The notes under the pieces were generated by a model that saw only the letters and a list, made by a program, of their open reading frames with translations, did not search any database and was not told the DNA's origin. The position numbers were made by a program, and so were the translations under genes. 64,000 nucleotides of DNA from Komarekiella atlantica HA4396-MV6 (GTDB lineage Bacteria; Cyanobacteriota; Cyanobacteriia; Cyanobacteriales; Nostocaceae). The stretch is taken from the NCBI GenBank assembly GCA_019359395.1, contig JAHHHK010000003.1:124001-188000 (forward strand). The letters are read 5' to 3'. Below, piece after piece: positions 54,783 to 63,501 of the stretch (positions within the stretch are counted from its first letter, which is position 1; every line of letters begins with the position of its first letter).

Positions 54783-56197
54783 TGACTATTCAAGTATCTC
54801 CTAGTCCCATTCCTAACTCTGATGCTGGCATGACATCTATGCTGGATAGAGATGTCTATCTAACTGGATTGTTAGAGCAGGTAATAGCAACAAAAACAGA
54901 GGGTTGGTTGCAGGAATTACGCGATGGCGCTGCTAATTGGGTACGTCACTCGACTATTCCTACCACTCGTGAGGAAGAATGGCGATTTACTGATTTGTCA
55001 TCTCTGCGACAAGTTCAGTTTCAGGTAAAGACGCAATCAATACCAACCGATACGGCGCTGATACCCGAAGCTGCTAACAGCCGTTTGGTGTTTGTCAATG
55101 GTGTTTATGCGCCTGAGTTATCAGCGATTGCAGATTTGCCAGATGGTGTTGTAGTAAGTAATTTGGCTGGGTTGTCTGAATCTGAGCAGGAGGGTGTTAG
55201 GCAGTATTTAGCTCAAGCTGAAGGAGCGCAGGAAGTATTTACTGCTCTTAACACTGCTGGGATAACTGATGTAGCTGTGGTGTGGGTGGCGAAGAATGTA
55301 GTAGTTGAAACGCCTATTCATCTGCTGTTTATTTCGGTTGCTGGTGAGACGCCTACGATTTCGCAGCCACGTTGTTTGGTGGTGGCAAAGATGGGTAGTA
55401 GTGTGACGTTGGTTGAAGAGTATACGAACCACAGCGGAAAGTCTGAGCGCCGGCTTCCGGCGAACAGAACTTTCCAAGACAGAGGCACGGAGAGCACAGA
55501 GGAAGGGAGGGTTTACCTGACAAATGCGGTTACGGAAATTTGGGTTGGTGAGAATGCCCAGGTGAGTCATACTAGGGTTGAGCAGGAAGATGTAGAGGCT
55601 TTTCATATCGGGAAGACTGCGATCGCTCAGGCTCGTGATAGTCGATATACTTGTCATGCAATAACTTTAGGTGCAAAGTTATCGCGGCACAATTTAGAAA
55701 TTTTGCAAACTGGTGAGCAAACAGAAACTATTCTCAATGGTTTGACGATGATTTCTGGTAAGCAGCTGGCGGATACTCACAGTGCGATCGCACTCAACTA
55801 TCCTCATGGTACAAGTAAGCAATTGCATAAGTGTATTGTCGGCGATCGCGCTCATGCAGTGTTCAATGGCAAAGTTTTTGTTCCTAAGCCAGCGCAGTTG
55901 ACTGATGCAGCCCAATTGAATCGGAATTTGCTGCTATCATCTAAAGCCAGAGTTGATACTAAACCCCAATTGGAAATTACAGCAGATAACGTTAAATGCG
56001 CTCACGGTGCTACTGTTAGCCAGTTGGAGGATGATGAAATATTCTATCTGCAAAGCCGAGGAATTGATGAAAACGATGCTCGCAATTTGTTAATTAACGC
56101 CTTCGCCGCCGAAGTCATCAACCAAATACCAGTCCCGTCTCTGCAAAAAATCCTGTTAAGTACTGTCAATAGTCTGAAGTCTTTACTCAATGACTAA
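54782..56197 (+). CDS. sufD: SufD, Fe-S assembly scaffold partner, with an in-frame repeat insertion
   Basis: 471 aa, about 25 residues longer than usual cyanobacterial SufD (about 440-450). Partner of SufB and SufC, also a right-handed beta-helix. Family blocks are RHSTIPTTREEEWRFTDLSSL, VHTRVEQE-like (VSHTRVEQEDVEAFHIGKT) and CAHGATVSQLEDDEIFYLQSRGI. Residues about 217-243 (GKSERRLPANRTFQDRG... through EEG) are encoded by a palindromic repeat at 55431-55507 of the same family as the one at 1783-1887. The reading frame is intact. The insertion falls between two beta-helix strands (VTLVEEYT and VYLTNAVTEIW), probably a surface loop. Confidence 0.96.
   Translation: MTIQVSPSPIPNSDAGMTSMLDRDVYLTGLLEQVIATKTEGWLQELRDGAANWVRHSTIPTTREEEWRFTDLSSLRQVQFQVKTQSIPTDTALIPEAANSRLVFVNGVYAPELSAIADLPDGVVVSNLAGLSESEQEGVRQYLAQAEGAQEVFTALNTAGITDVAVVWVAKNVVVETPIHLLFISVAGETPTISQPRCLVVAKMGSSVTLVEEYTNHSGKSERRLPANRTFQDRGTESTEEGRVYLTNAVTEIWVGENAQVSHTRVEQEDVEAFHIGKTAIAQARDSRYTCHAITLGAKLSRHNLEILQTGEQTETILNGLTMISGKQLADTHSAIALNYPHGTSKQLHKCIVGDRAHAVFNGKVFVPKPAQLTDAAQLNRNLLLSSKARVDTKPQLEITADNVKCAHGATVSQLEDDEIFYLQSRGIDENDARNLLINAFAAEVINQIPVPSLQKILLSTVNSLKSLLND
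55431..55507. repeat. Palindromic repeat copy inserted in sufD
   Basis: ACAGCGGAAAGTCTGAGCG at the left end and GAACTTTCCAAGACAG at 55467-55482, with the CGCCGGCTTCCGGCG palindrome in the centre. Matches the ACAGCGAAAAGT...AACTTTTCAAGACAG family at 1783-1887. Followed by AGGCACGGAGAGCACAGAGGAAG, another repeat-like text. No stop in the coding frame. Confidence 0.85.
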
Positions 56198-56228
56198 TGA
56201 TTAATTATTAATTACTATTTCATTACCA

Positions 56229-57491
56229 ATGATTTTCACTTCCACAAAAACCCTTGCTGATAAAGTTCGCGCTGACTTCCCGATATTGCGTCAGGAAGTT
56301 AATGAGAAACCTTTGGTTTATCTCGATAATGCTGCGACATCACAAAAACCTCTGCTTGTATTGGATACCCTGCGGGATTACTACGAGCAATATAATGCTA
56401 ACGTGCATAGGGGTGCTCATACCCTCAGCGCTAAAGCTACTGATGCTTATGAAGGTGCGCGAGACAAAGTTGCCAAATTTATTAATGCTGCATCGCGTCA
56501 AGAAATTATTTACACCCGCAACGCAACTGAGGCGATTAACTTGGTAGCCTACAGCTGGGGAATGAACAATTTGCAGCAGGGTGATGAGATTATTCTGTCG
56601 GTGATGGAACACCACAGTAATATTGTCCCGTGGCAGTTTGTGGCACAAAAGACGGGTGCAGTATTGAAATTTGTGGAACTGACACCTGAAGAAACTTTTG
56701 ATGTAGAACAGTTTAAAAAGCTGATTTCTGACAAAACAAAATTGGTTTCAACTGTGCATGTTTCCAACACTTTGGGTTGTATTAATCCAGTGCAAGAAAT
56801 TGTTGCGATCGCTCACCAATACGGTGCTAAAGTTTTAATTGATGCTTGCCAAAGTGTCCCTCATATGCCTGTAGATGTGCAACAGATAGATTGTGATTGG
56901 TTGGTTGGTTCTGGTCACAAAATGTGCGCTCCAACTGGGATAGGGTTTTTGTATGGCAAGTTGGAATTGTTGGAATCTATGCCACCGTTTTTTGGTGGTG
57001 GTGAGATGATTGCAGAGGTGTTTTTAGACCATTCTACCTATGCAGAATTACCGCATAAATTTGAAGCTGGGACACCTGCAATTGGGGAAGCGATCGCTCT
57101 AGGTGCAGCAATCGATTATCTTAGCAGTATTGGCATGGATAAAATCCACGCCTACGAAGCAGAATTAACAGCTTATTTATTCCAACAATTAGAGCAAGTA
57201 CCCCAAATTCGGATTTACGGCCCCAAACCGAATGCTCAAGGAGAAGGTAGAGCAGCTTTAGCTGCATTCACAGCGGGAGAAATCCATGCCAACGACATAT
57301 CTACATTATTAGATCAAGAAGGCGTTGCTATTCGTTCTGGACACCATTGCACTCAACCATTACACCGCTACTTAAGTCTTGCTGCAACTGCACGAGCAAG
57401 TTTATCCTTCTACAACACCCGTGAGGAAATTGATGTTTTTATCAAAGCGCTGAAAGAAACCCTGGACTTTTTTGCTGGTTTCTTGGGTTGA
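56229..57491 (+). CDS. sufS: SufS, cysteine desulfurase
   Basis: 420 aa PLP enzyme. Takes sulfur from cysteine for Fe-S clusters. [13 protein letters not shown] near the start, the PLP lysine in [18 protein letters not shown], and the catalytic cysteine in [14 protein letters not shown]. GxxIGEA-like [15 protein letters not shown] is typical of group II desulfurases. Last of the suf operon; no terminator is obvious before the next gene, 87 bases on. Confidence 0.97.
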   Translation: MIFTSTKTLADKVRADFPILRQEVNEKPLVYLDNAATSQKPLLVLDTLRDYYEQYNANVHRGAHTLSAKATDAYEGARDKVAKFINAASRQEIIYTRNATEAINLVAYSWGMNNLQQGDEIILSVMEHHSNIVPWQFVAQKTGAVLKFVELTPEETFDVEQFKKLISDKTKLVSTVHVSNTLGCINPVQEIVAIAHQYGAKVLIDACQSVPHMPVDVQQIDCDWLVGSGHKMCAPTGIGFLYGKLELLESMPPFFGGGEMIAEVFLDHSTYAELPHKFEAGTPAIGEAIALGAAIDYLSSIGMDKIHAYEAELTAYLFQQLEQVPQIRIYGPKPNAQGEGRAALAAFTAGEIHANDISTLLDQEGVAIRSGHHCTQPLHRYLSLAATARASLSFYNTREEIDVFIKALKETLDFFAGFLG

Positions 57492-57578
57492 ATTTGATAA
57501 TATTCAGACATTGATTGTGCCAATTTGCTGATGGTTGGCACTACTTCAATATCTGGATTATTTATAGGAGCCTCTAAA

Positions 57579-58187
57579 GTGTCATACAGTGACTTTACTT
57601 TAGATAGAGTTAGGAAAACCTTTGCTTTAACCATTTCTGACAAAGTTGACATATTTGCATCTATACCACAGATAGAATGTCCAAGACTGCTAACAGAAAT
57701 ATTACGCGAAAATATACCTTTAGCTCTTGCTAGTAATACAGAAAAATCTCGTTCGGAAATGATTATTGCGCCTATTCTAATCGCTGTCAGAAAATATTTA
57801 AATAATCAAATAAGTTTATTTTCAGGTATAGATTTTACTGTTGATCCAGCGCAAGGGTTAAATGGAAATTGCGATTTTATTCTTAGCCGCTCACCAGAGC
57901 TACTAATTCTTAATGCACCAGTTGTGACAATTGTAGAAGCTAAAAAAGAAAACATCAATGCAGGATTAGGTCAGTGTGTGGCAGAGATGCTAGCAGCTAA
58001 GTTGTTTAATGAACGTGAGGGAAATAATATTCCAACAATTTATGGTACTGTTACCACTGGAACTAACTGGAAGTTTCTAAAGCTTATTGGACAAGTAGTT
58101 GAGATTGATTTGATTGAATATTATATTAATAACATAGGTAAAATTTTAGGAATTTTATCTAATATCCTGACAGAAGAAATACTTTAA
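57579..58187 (+). CDS. Hypothetical protein with PD-(D/E)XK-like features
   Basis: 202 aa from GTG 57579, chosen because AGGAG at 57566-57570 lies eight bases before it; the frame is open to ATG 57525. A nuclease-like core can be seen: [18 protein letters not shown] (helix with Glu), NGNCDFILS (Asp strand) and [15 protein letters not shown] (Glu-x-Lys). This E-D-ExK order fits PD-(D/E)XK nucleases or related DNA-binding proteins. I recall similar proteins in cyanobacteria without a known function. It begins an accessory patch of nuclease-like and toxin genes. Confidence 0.72.
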   Translation: MSYSDFTLDRVRKTFALTISDKVDIFASIPQIECPRLLTEILRENIPLALASNTEKSRSEMIIAPILIAVRKYLNNQISLFSGIDFTVDPAQGLNGNCDFILSRSPELLILNAPVVTIVEAKKENINAGLGQCVAEMLAAKLFNEREGNNIPTIYGTVTTGTNWKFLKLIGQVVEIDLIEYYINNIGKILGILSNILTEEIL

Positions 58188-58283
58188 CTAATTATGTAGG
58201 TTTATCAAGTTTTCTTGCAGTGTCTAAATTGCTGTGACAAAACAAAACTTAATTACGAACTACGAATTACGAATTATTTTAAT

Positions 58284-58916
58284 ATGCTTGTCAAGTCAAC
58301 GCCTGCTGAACAAAGAACAGTGCTACATAACGTTAGCTGGGAAACCTTTGAAGCCTTACTGAGAGATACAGGTGAAGATAGAGGTTCTCGGTTTGCTTAT
58401 GACTGTGGCACTTTAGAAATTATGACCCCACTTTTTGAACATGAAAACCCAAAAAGCAATTTTGGGAATTTTATTATAGCTCTAGCTGAAGAACTAGGAA
58501 TTGAAGTTAGAAGTGCTGGTTCTACAACATTGAAAAGGAAAATATCAAAGCGGGGAATAGAACCAGATACTTGCTACTATATCCAGAATGAACTAGCTAT
58601 AAGAGGTAAAGAAACTCTAGATTTAGAAACAGATCCGCCGCCTGATTTAGCAATTGAAATTGATATTACCAGCAGTTCAGTTAACAAATTAGGGATTTAC
58701 TCAGCGCTGGGTGTAACTGAACTGTGGAGATATAACGGGCAAGATTTGAAATTCTATCAGTTGATAGAAGGGCAATATGTTGAGTGTGAGTTTAGTATTG
58801 CCTTCCCTCTCGTATCAAGGAATGATATAAGCAGATTTATTGAGCAAAGTAAAAATATAGGGGAAATTGCTTTGCTAAAATCATTTCGCGCTTGGGTGCG
58901 GGAGAAGATAGCATAA
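58284..58916 (+). CDS. Uma2 family (DUF820) putative nuclease
   Basis: 210 aa from ATG 58284 (MLVKSTPAEQRTVLHN). The frame is open to an ATG at 58215, but those 23 extra codons run over repeat text (ATTACGAACTACGAATTACG), so I reject it. Uma2 marks: GIEPDTCYYIQNE (Asp), PPDLAIEIDITSSS (Glu-x-Asp) and LWRYNGQDLKFYQL. The family is highly expanded in cyanobacteria without settled function. The fourth gene of three such copies here is 59565; these are likely paralogues. Confidence 0.85.
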   Translation: MLVKSTPAEQRTVLHNVSWETFEALLRDTGEDRGSRFAYDCGTLEIMTPLFEHENPKSNFGNFIIALAEELGIEVRSAGSTTLKRKISKRGIEPDTCYYIQNELAIRGKETLDLETDPPPDLAIEIDITSSSVNKLGIYSALGVTELWRYNGQDLKFYQLIEGQYVECEFSIAFPLVSRNDISRFIEQSKNIGEIALLKSFRAWVREKIA

Positions 58917-58943
58917 TTAGAGTAGTGATTATTAAAAACAACT

Positions 58944-59165
58944 ATGCACCCCATACTAAAAGTCGATATTTCCGAACTAAGTGTATCTGAACGTATACAG
59001 CTTGCCGAGGACTTATGGGACAGCATTCTTACCACACCCGATGAAGTTCCTCTCAATGATGAGCAAAAACAAGAATTAGATAGACGCTTGGAGATGCATC
59101 GCCAAAACCCAAACCAAGGTTCAACCTGGCAATCTGTCAAGCAAAGACTAGGTTTATCTGAATGA
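58944..59165 (+). CDS. Addiction module antitoxin (PF09720-like)
   Basis: 73 aa. SELSVSERIQLAEDLWDSI followed by LNDEQKQELDRRLEMHRQNP and a C-terminal TWQSVKQRL is the pattern of the small antitoxin of ParE/RelE-like modules (addiction module component). It would bind the downstream toxin and its own promoter. The stop overlaps the toxin start by four bases (ATGA), the classic arrangement. Confidence 0.9.
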   Translation: MHPILKVDISELSVSERIQLAEDLWDSILTTPDEVPLNDEQKQELDRRLEMHRQNPNQGSTWQSVKQRLGLSE

Positions 59166-59461
59166 GCTATCAGTTAATAATTAGTTCAGAAGCAGAACTG
59201 GATATTCAAGATGCTTTTGAATGGTATGAGCAATGTGATTCTGGAGTAGGTTCAGAATTTGTACGTGCTGTTGATAGCTGTTTAGCATTAATCGGATGTA
59301 ACCCTTCAGCTTATCCCGTAGTATATCGACAAGCACGACGATTATTAATACGTAGGTTTCCCTATGGTGTTATTTATATTGTAGAAGAAAATATTATCAC
59401 TGTAATTGCTTGTTACCACGTCAAACGTAATCCTAAACAATGGCAGAGCAGGAATATTTGA
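59162..59461 (+). CDS. ParE/RelE family toxin
   Basis: 99 aa. YQLIISSEAELDIQDAFEWYEQ is the N-terminal helix pair of ParE-like toxins, followed by the C-terminal strand RRFPYGVIYIVEENIITVIACYH and the usual ending RNPKQW. ParE members poison DNA gyrase, RelE members cut mRNA; the sequence favours ParE. It forms a four-base overlap with the antitoxin. The pair is probably autoregulated. Confidence 0.9.
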   Translation: MSYQLIISSEAELDIQDAFEWYEQCDSGVGSEFVRAVDSCLALIGCNPSAYPVVYRQARRLLIRRFPYGVIYIVEENIITVIACYHVKRNPKQWQSRNI

Positions 59462-59564
59462 ACGCTTTTATGATCTTGTTTACAATCACCTGAACCATCT
59501 ATGATTCCTGTTCTCAAATAAGTTATTAGTAATAATTATGATCAAAGCGATCGCACAACAACAT

Positions 59565-60263
59565 TCAACTTAAAGTATTAGGGTCTACCCCCAACCTTCG
59601 TAATTCTTCCGCCAGCCTTTGAGTGCGTTGTTCAGCAGTGGTGGCGCGTTGTTCAGCAATATTAGCCCTTTCTTCTGGCGTTAGATATCTGACTCCTTGT
59701 GCGTCATACCAATACAACCAGTCGCGCGTGATTCCTTGATAAGTTCCCTGTTCATAACCAATTGCCAAACCTACCTCGTTTAACCAAACAGGATTTCCTG
59801 GCTGTAATACATATTCACCATTTATAAAGCGATAAACTTCTAAAGGTGGCTTTCTACGACGTTGGGGATTGTAGACAACGTAATATAAAATCTCCATCTC
59901 AGCATAAAGTTTCTTTTTGTGAGTATATTCCCCACGTCGTCGATGAGAAACAACTTCTAGCGCCATAATTGGTATCACCTTTTCTTCCCACAACACATAA
60001 CTTAAGCGCAAGTTCTCATCAAGAATTCGCTCGACTCCCAAACTCAAAAATCCATCTGGCACAATTGGTGGTTTTTCAGGATCGTAGTAAATACCCATAT
60101 CAACCCCAAAAAACCAATCCATACGGCTGGCCCATATCCAAGCTAAGATGGCTTCTAACAAGCCAGGAATCAAATGTTGTAGTTGATTATCCACAGGTTC
60201 ATCGTCGGAATCGGGCAGATCCTCGGCTGAGGGCAAGCAGTGCAATGGGTTGTAATTTAACAT
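59565..60263 (-). CDS. Uma2 family (DUF820) putative nuclease
   Basis: 232 aa. Uma2 fold marks: IVPDGFLSLGVERI (Asp), IPIMALEVVSHRRRGEY (Glu) and ILYYVVYNPQRRRKPPLEVY. An extra C-terminal helix (about residues 195-232) reads RATTAEQRTQRLAEELRRLGVDP, an EQR-rich coiled segment common in these proteins. The enlarged N-terminus begins in an Asp-rich stretch (LPDSDDEPVDNQLQHL). The gene is on the minus strand, convergent with the toxin pair. Confidence 0.85.
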   Translation of the reverse strand: MLNYNPLHCLPSAEDLPDSDDEPVDNQLQHLIPGLLEAILAWIWASRMDWFFGVDMGIYYDPEKPPIVPDGFLSLGVERILDENLRLSYVLWEEKVIPIMALEVVSHRRRGEYTHKKKLYAEMEILYYVVYNPQRRRKPPLEVYRFINGEYVLQPGNPVWLNEVGLAIGYEQGTYQGITRDWLYWYDAQGVRYLTPEERANIAEQRATTAEQRTQRLAEELRRLGVDPNTLS

Positions 60264-60398
60264 GGTAGGGATGCGCGGAGCGATCGCTAAAAGTTAACGC
60301 AGATTCATAATATTGATAACATTTATCCACCTCTGACTTTTTCTTGCGATAATTCCCAAGGGGGACGCGCTCTCCACTGGTTAGTCAAAGGGGGATAG

Positions 60399-61979
60399 AT
60401 GACAATCAAGCGGTTGCTTTTAATTGTAATGACGCTGATAGCGATCGGTTCTTCTGGTGTTTCTTTATTTAGCAGTTGGCAAGAACCTCAGTTCCAAAGC
60501 CGCCTGGAACTTTACCAAACAAATATCGGACTGCAAGCACAAGCATGGCGAGCAGAGGATAGCAACAACGATAATTTACAAGGAATTCAAGAAGCAATAC
60601 TAGGCGATAAACCTCTAGAAAACGCTACGAAGCAGTATCAAGAGGCGCGTAAATCGGTTCAAACTAATTTGGACAAAGCCAAAAACCAACTGGCAAAATT
60701 GAGTTCTCAATCTCAGGCTACTCCCACACCTCCTAAACCTCTACCGGAAGTCCCTCCTGCAACTAATACCTCTCGCCCAATCCAACAGCAACAGATAAAG
60801 CAGTCACTCCAGCAACTACAAAAATTGCTGGGCGAATTGGACTTGCGCCTGGGAATTTTACAAGCACAGCAAGGACAAACAAATACAGCCCTGAAGACTT
60901 GGACAGATTTGCAACAACGCTCAGATATCAATCCAGAATTTAGTGAAACAGCAGCCGTGTTGCTCGGATTGTGGAGTAATCCCCCCCGTCTTCTACCCAA
61001 TGCCCAACAACTGATTCAAAAGAATTTAGAAGGTTGGTTTCGCGCTACTGCTTTGGTTCAACTATACCAACTCCAGCAACGTCAAGAAGCGCTATCAGCA
61101 TTAAAAGCCACAGAACAAGAAGCAGCAACCCAAGCTTTGTTTAAATTAGCAATTATTGGCACTATCCCCACATTGGCAGCTTTGATTGGGATGATGCTGC
61201 TAATCTTTTTAGTTGGTCAGCGCTTAGTGAAGGGAAAAGCCGCTGTATTAGCTCAAAATGCTGATGTGCCTTGGTCTACACCTTGGGATGCAGAAACGAT
61301 TTTACAGGTTTTTGTTCTGGGATTTTTCTTGATGGGGCAACTTTTTGTGCCCTTGGTTTTATCTTTGCTTCCCATCCCGCGTCCCGTTAGTAATGTGCGA
61401 GTTCAGGCTGTTTATGTGTTAGTTAGTTATTTGCTAGTGGCGTCAGGGGCACTGTTAGTGCTGTATTTCTCCATCAAGCGGTTTTTTCCACTACCAGAAT
61501 TCTGGTTTCGTTTTCAATTCCAAGGCAAGTGGTTTTTGTGGGGACTGGGGGGCTATTGCGCGGCTTTACCCATAGTTGTCGTAGTCTCGTTGATTAATCA
61601 ACAATTATGGCAAGGACAGGGTGGTAGTAATCCCTTATTGCAGTTGGCATTAGAAAGCCGAGATAGTATAGCACTTGGTATATTTTTCTTTACAGCTGCG
61701 ATCGCAGCTCCATTTTTTGAAGAACTTCTATTTCGCGGCTTTTTGTTACCTTCCCTGACTCGTTACTTACCTGTGTGGGGAGCAATTCTTGTAAGTAGTT
61801 TGCTGTTTGCCATTGCTCATCTGAGCTTGTCGGAAATTCTGCCACTTACCGCATTGGGGATCGTGTTGGGAATAGTTTACACGCGATCGCGCAACCTCTT
61901 CGCTCCCATGCTCCTCCATAGCCTCTGGAATAGTGGTACACTACTGAGTCTATTTCTCCTAGGAAGTAGTGCTAATTAA
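60399..61979 (+). CDS. CPBP family intramembrane metalloprotease (CAAX-like)
   Basis: 526 aa. One N-terminal transmembrane helix, then a soluble Gln-rich coiled segment with a Pro linker (SQATPTPPKPLPEVPPATN) to about residue 250, then about seven helices. The CPBP motifs are intact: EELLFRGFLL (first), FAIAHLSLSE (second) and HSLWNSGT (third), which hold the catalytic Glu and metal-binding residues. Proteolysis of a membrane protein or protein processing after prenylation is the family's role; the substrate is unknown. The long N-terminal extension is not part of the core. Confidence 0.92.
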   Translation: MTIKRLLLIVMTLIAIGSSGVSLFSSWQEPQFQSRLELYQTNIGLQAQAWRAEDSNNDNLQGIQEAILGDKPLENATKQYQEARKSVQTNLDKAKNQLAKLSSQSQATPTPPKPLPEVPPATNTSRPIQQQQIKQSLQQLQKLLGELDLRLGILQAQQGQTNTALKTWTDLQQRSDINPEFSETAAVLLGLWSNPPRLLPNAQQLIQKNLEGWFRATALVQLYQLQQRQEALSALKATEQEAATQALFKLAIIGTIPTLAALIGMMLLIFLVGQRLVKGKAAVLAQNADVPWSTPWDAETILQVFVLGFFLMGQLFVPLVLSLLPIPRPVSNVRVQAVYVLVSYLLVASGALLVLYFSIKRFFPLPEFWFRFQFQGKWFLWGLGGYCAALPIVVVVSLINQQLWQGQGGSNPLLQLALESRDSIALGIFFFTAAIAAPFFEELLFRGFLLPSLTRYLPVWGAILVSSLLFAIAHLSLSEILPLTALGIVLGIVYTRSRNLFAPMLLHSLWNSGTLLSLFLLGSSAN

Positions 61980-62739
61980 TACTTTGTATCACTGTTGCCA
62001 AAAATTAAAATATCTGATTTTATCTGCATATGGTAGTAACAATTTACTGATTATAATTAGTAATAAGTATCATGAATGCTAAGTTAGCGCAAAATACGCT
62101 AACGGCAAAAGCAACTTAAACAATGCTGTTAAATAGATAGATAACTATCTAACCAAGCGCTTAGTCTTATCTAAGTAGATTTAACCATTGCTTAGAATAC
62201 TATTGCCTTGTCAAGCGATTTGTGACTAGTTGTAATTTATATAGATTGCAAATTCTGTTTGCACTCATGTAAATCGGAATAGGCAACCTAAGAGGAAGTG
62301 ACAAATTAAAGATACATCTTGCGTATCTATGCTCGTACTTCTTACAACGGCTATTCTTCTAATTGCTACAACCTCAAAAAAAAGTCCGGAAATAATACTG
62401 ATGGACTTGTAGACAGTGGCAGAGAATTTTTTGCCATCTTCTCAAGATACTCTTGCCTGAAAATCGGCAAAACTGTTATACCAAGGTTTGCCATTAAACC
62501 TACAAACAATCACATAGAAGTGCAATTTCAAGCGATATCAGACGTTTTTTCTGTCCCATTTACTCAAAGTTAAATTTTGAATAGTGGCACGCTGGGTTTG
62601 ATAGTTTATTTTAGGCTTTTAGGACATTCTTACTACTGCAAAAAAGTGAAATTATATTCAATTGGCAAATATATTTACTTGCTTGCATCAAAATGAAAAC
62701 TTTAATTTTATACCTCACTGATCAAGGAGCAACAATCAG
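61980..62739. other. Intergenic region with an inverted repeat, no clear gene
   Basis: Inverted repeat TTAGCG/CGCTAA near 62083-62101. A weak open frame at 62319-62573 starts with a rare codon and has no features. Otherwise AT-rich. The TM2 gene has AGGAGCAAC eight bases before its start (62726-62734). Confidence 0.4.
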
Positions 62740-63015
62740 ATGGCAAATCTTAACCCTAGTCACCCTACCAAACAACTTCTAGCTGGATACTGTGGGATTA
62801 TTTTTGGTGGTTTTGGTGTTCATAAATTTATTTTAGGATACGCCCCAGAAGGCTTCATCATGTTAGCGATTTCTGTAATCGGGGGTTCTTTTACCTATGG
62901 TTTTGCCCTGATAATTATGCAACTTGTTGGTTTGATTGAAGGCATGATTTACTTAAACAAGTCTCATGAAGAATTCGTTGATACTTACTTTGTGAATAAG
63001 CAGGGCTGGTTTTAA
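62740..63015 (+). CDS. TM2 domain protein
   Basis: 91 aa with two transmembrane helices. GYCGIIFGGFGVHKFILGYAPEGFIML and the second helix with the acid residue in IIMQLVGLIEGMIYL match the TM2 domain (GxFGxHxFYxG pattern; FGGFGVHKF here). Function is unsettled. The AGGAG upstream supports ATG 62740. A 59-aa membrane protein follows 170 bp later. Confidence 0.9.
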   Translation: MANLNPSHPTKQLLAGYCGIIFGGFGVHKFILGYAPEGFIMLAISVIGGSFTYGFALIIMQLVGLIEGMIYLNKSHEEFVDTYFVNKQGWF

Positions 63016-63186
63016 CAAATTCAAAAGTCAAAATCATTAAAACAAATAGTAGCAAGTCTTATTAATATTTATAATCTTTAATATTGATCAGCTATGTAAT
63101 TTATCTAATATGCGACACGTATTAAGAGACTTCTTACAACAGTAACCGATGCCTGAAGTTACGGTTATACTTTTAGGTATAAAATT

Positions 63187-63366
63187 ATGCTTATCCTTAA
63201 ACCTAAACAGCTTACCTGGGCCATGTTTATGTTATTGGGCTTAGGATATTTCAGTGCAATGTCTCATTTAGAAATTAACTATTTCTTAAAAAGCCTGATT
63301 GTCTTTATGCCAATACAGGTTGGAGCTATTGTTTATGTGACTTATCTGCGCTGGAGCGAGCGTTGA
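63187..63366 (+). CDS. 59-aa membrane protein
   Basis: ATG 63187 to TGA 63364-63366. Two hydrophobic stretches (LTWAMFMLLGLGYFSAM and LKSLIVFMPIQVGAIVYVTYL) with a basic start (MLILKPKQ) and end (RWSER), so both ends are likely cytoplasmic. It has no recognised family. I accept it because the codons and the basic-hydrophobic-basic layout are regular. It lies upstream of a copper-transport ATPase, with no evidence of co-transcription. Confidence 0.65.
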   Translation: MLILKPKQLTWAMFMLLGLGYFSAMSHLEINYFLKSLIVFMPIQVGAIVYVTYLRWSER

Positions 63367-63419
63367 CACTCAGCTAAAATTCCATAACTTAATAAAGTTA
63401 ATATAGTTTACATTCAGTC

Positions 63420-63490
63420 GTAGTTCGAGATTTCGCCTACGCTCGAATTAGAGACGCTTTTCGCAGGCGTTGAATTTTCGTAGCGAACCT
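63420..63490. repeat. Dispersed repeat before the P-type ATPase gene
   Basis: GTAGTTCGAGATTTCGCCTACGCTCGAATTAGAGACGCTTTTCGCAGGCG is short palindrome-like GC repeat text, as elsewhere in the window. It lies in the leader of the ATPase gene. Confidence 0.5.
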
Positions 63491-63501
63491 AAACACTTGC
63501 C

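Noticed and set aside
58215-58283. Upstream start of the Uma2 gene at 58215
   Set aside because: The extra 23 codons are made of ATTACGAA-type repeat text; the family begins at MLVKSTP.
62319-62573. 84-codon frame before the TM2 gene
   Set aside because: Rare start codon, no domain, no ribosome site.
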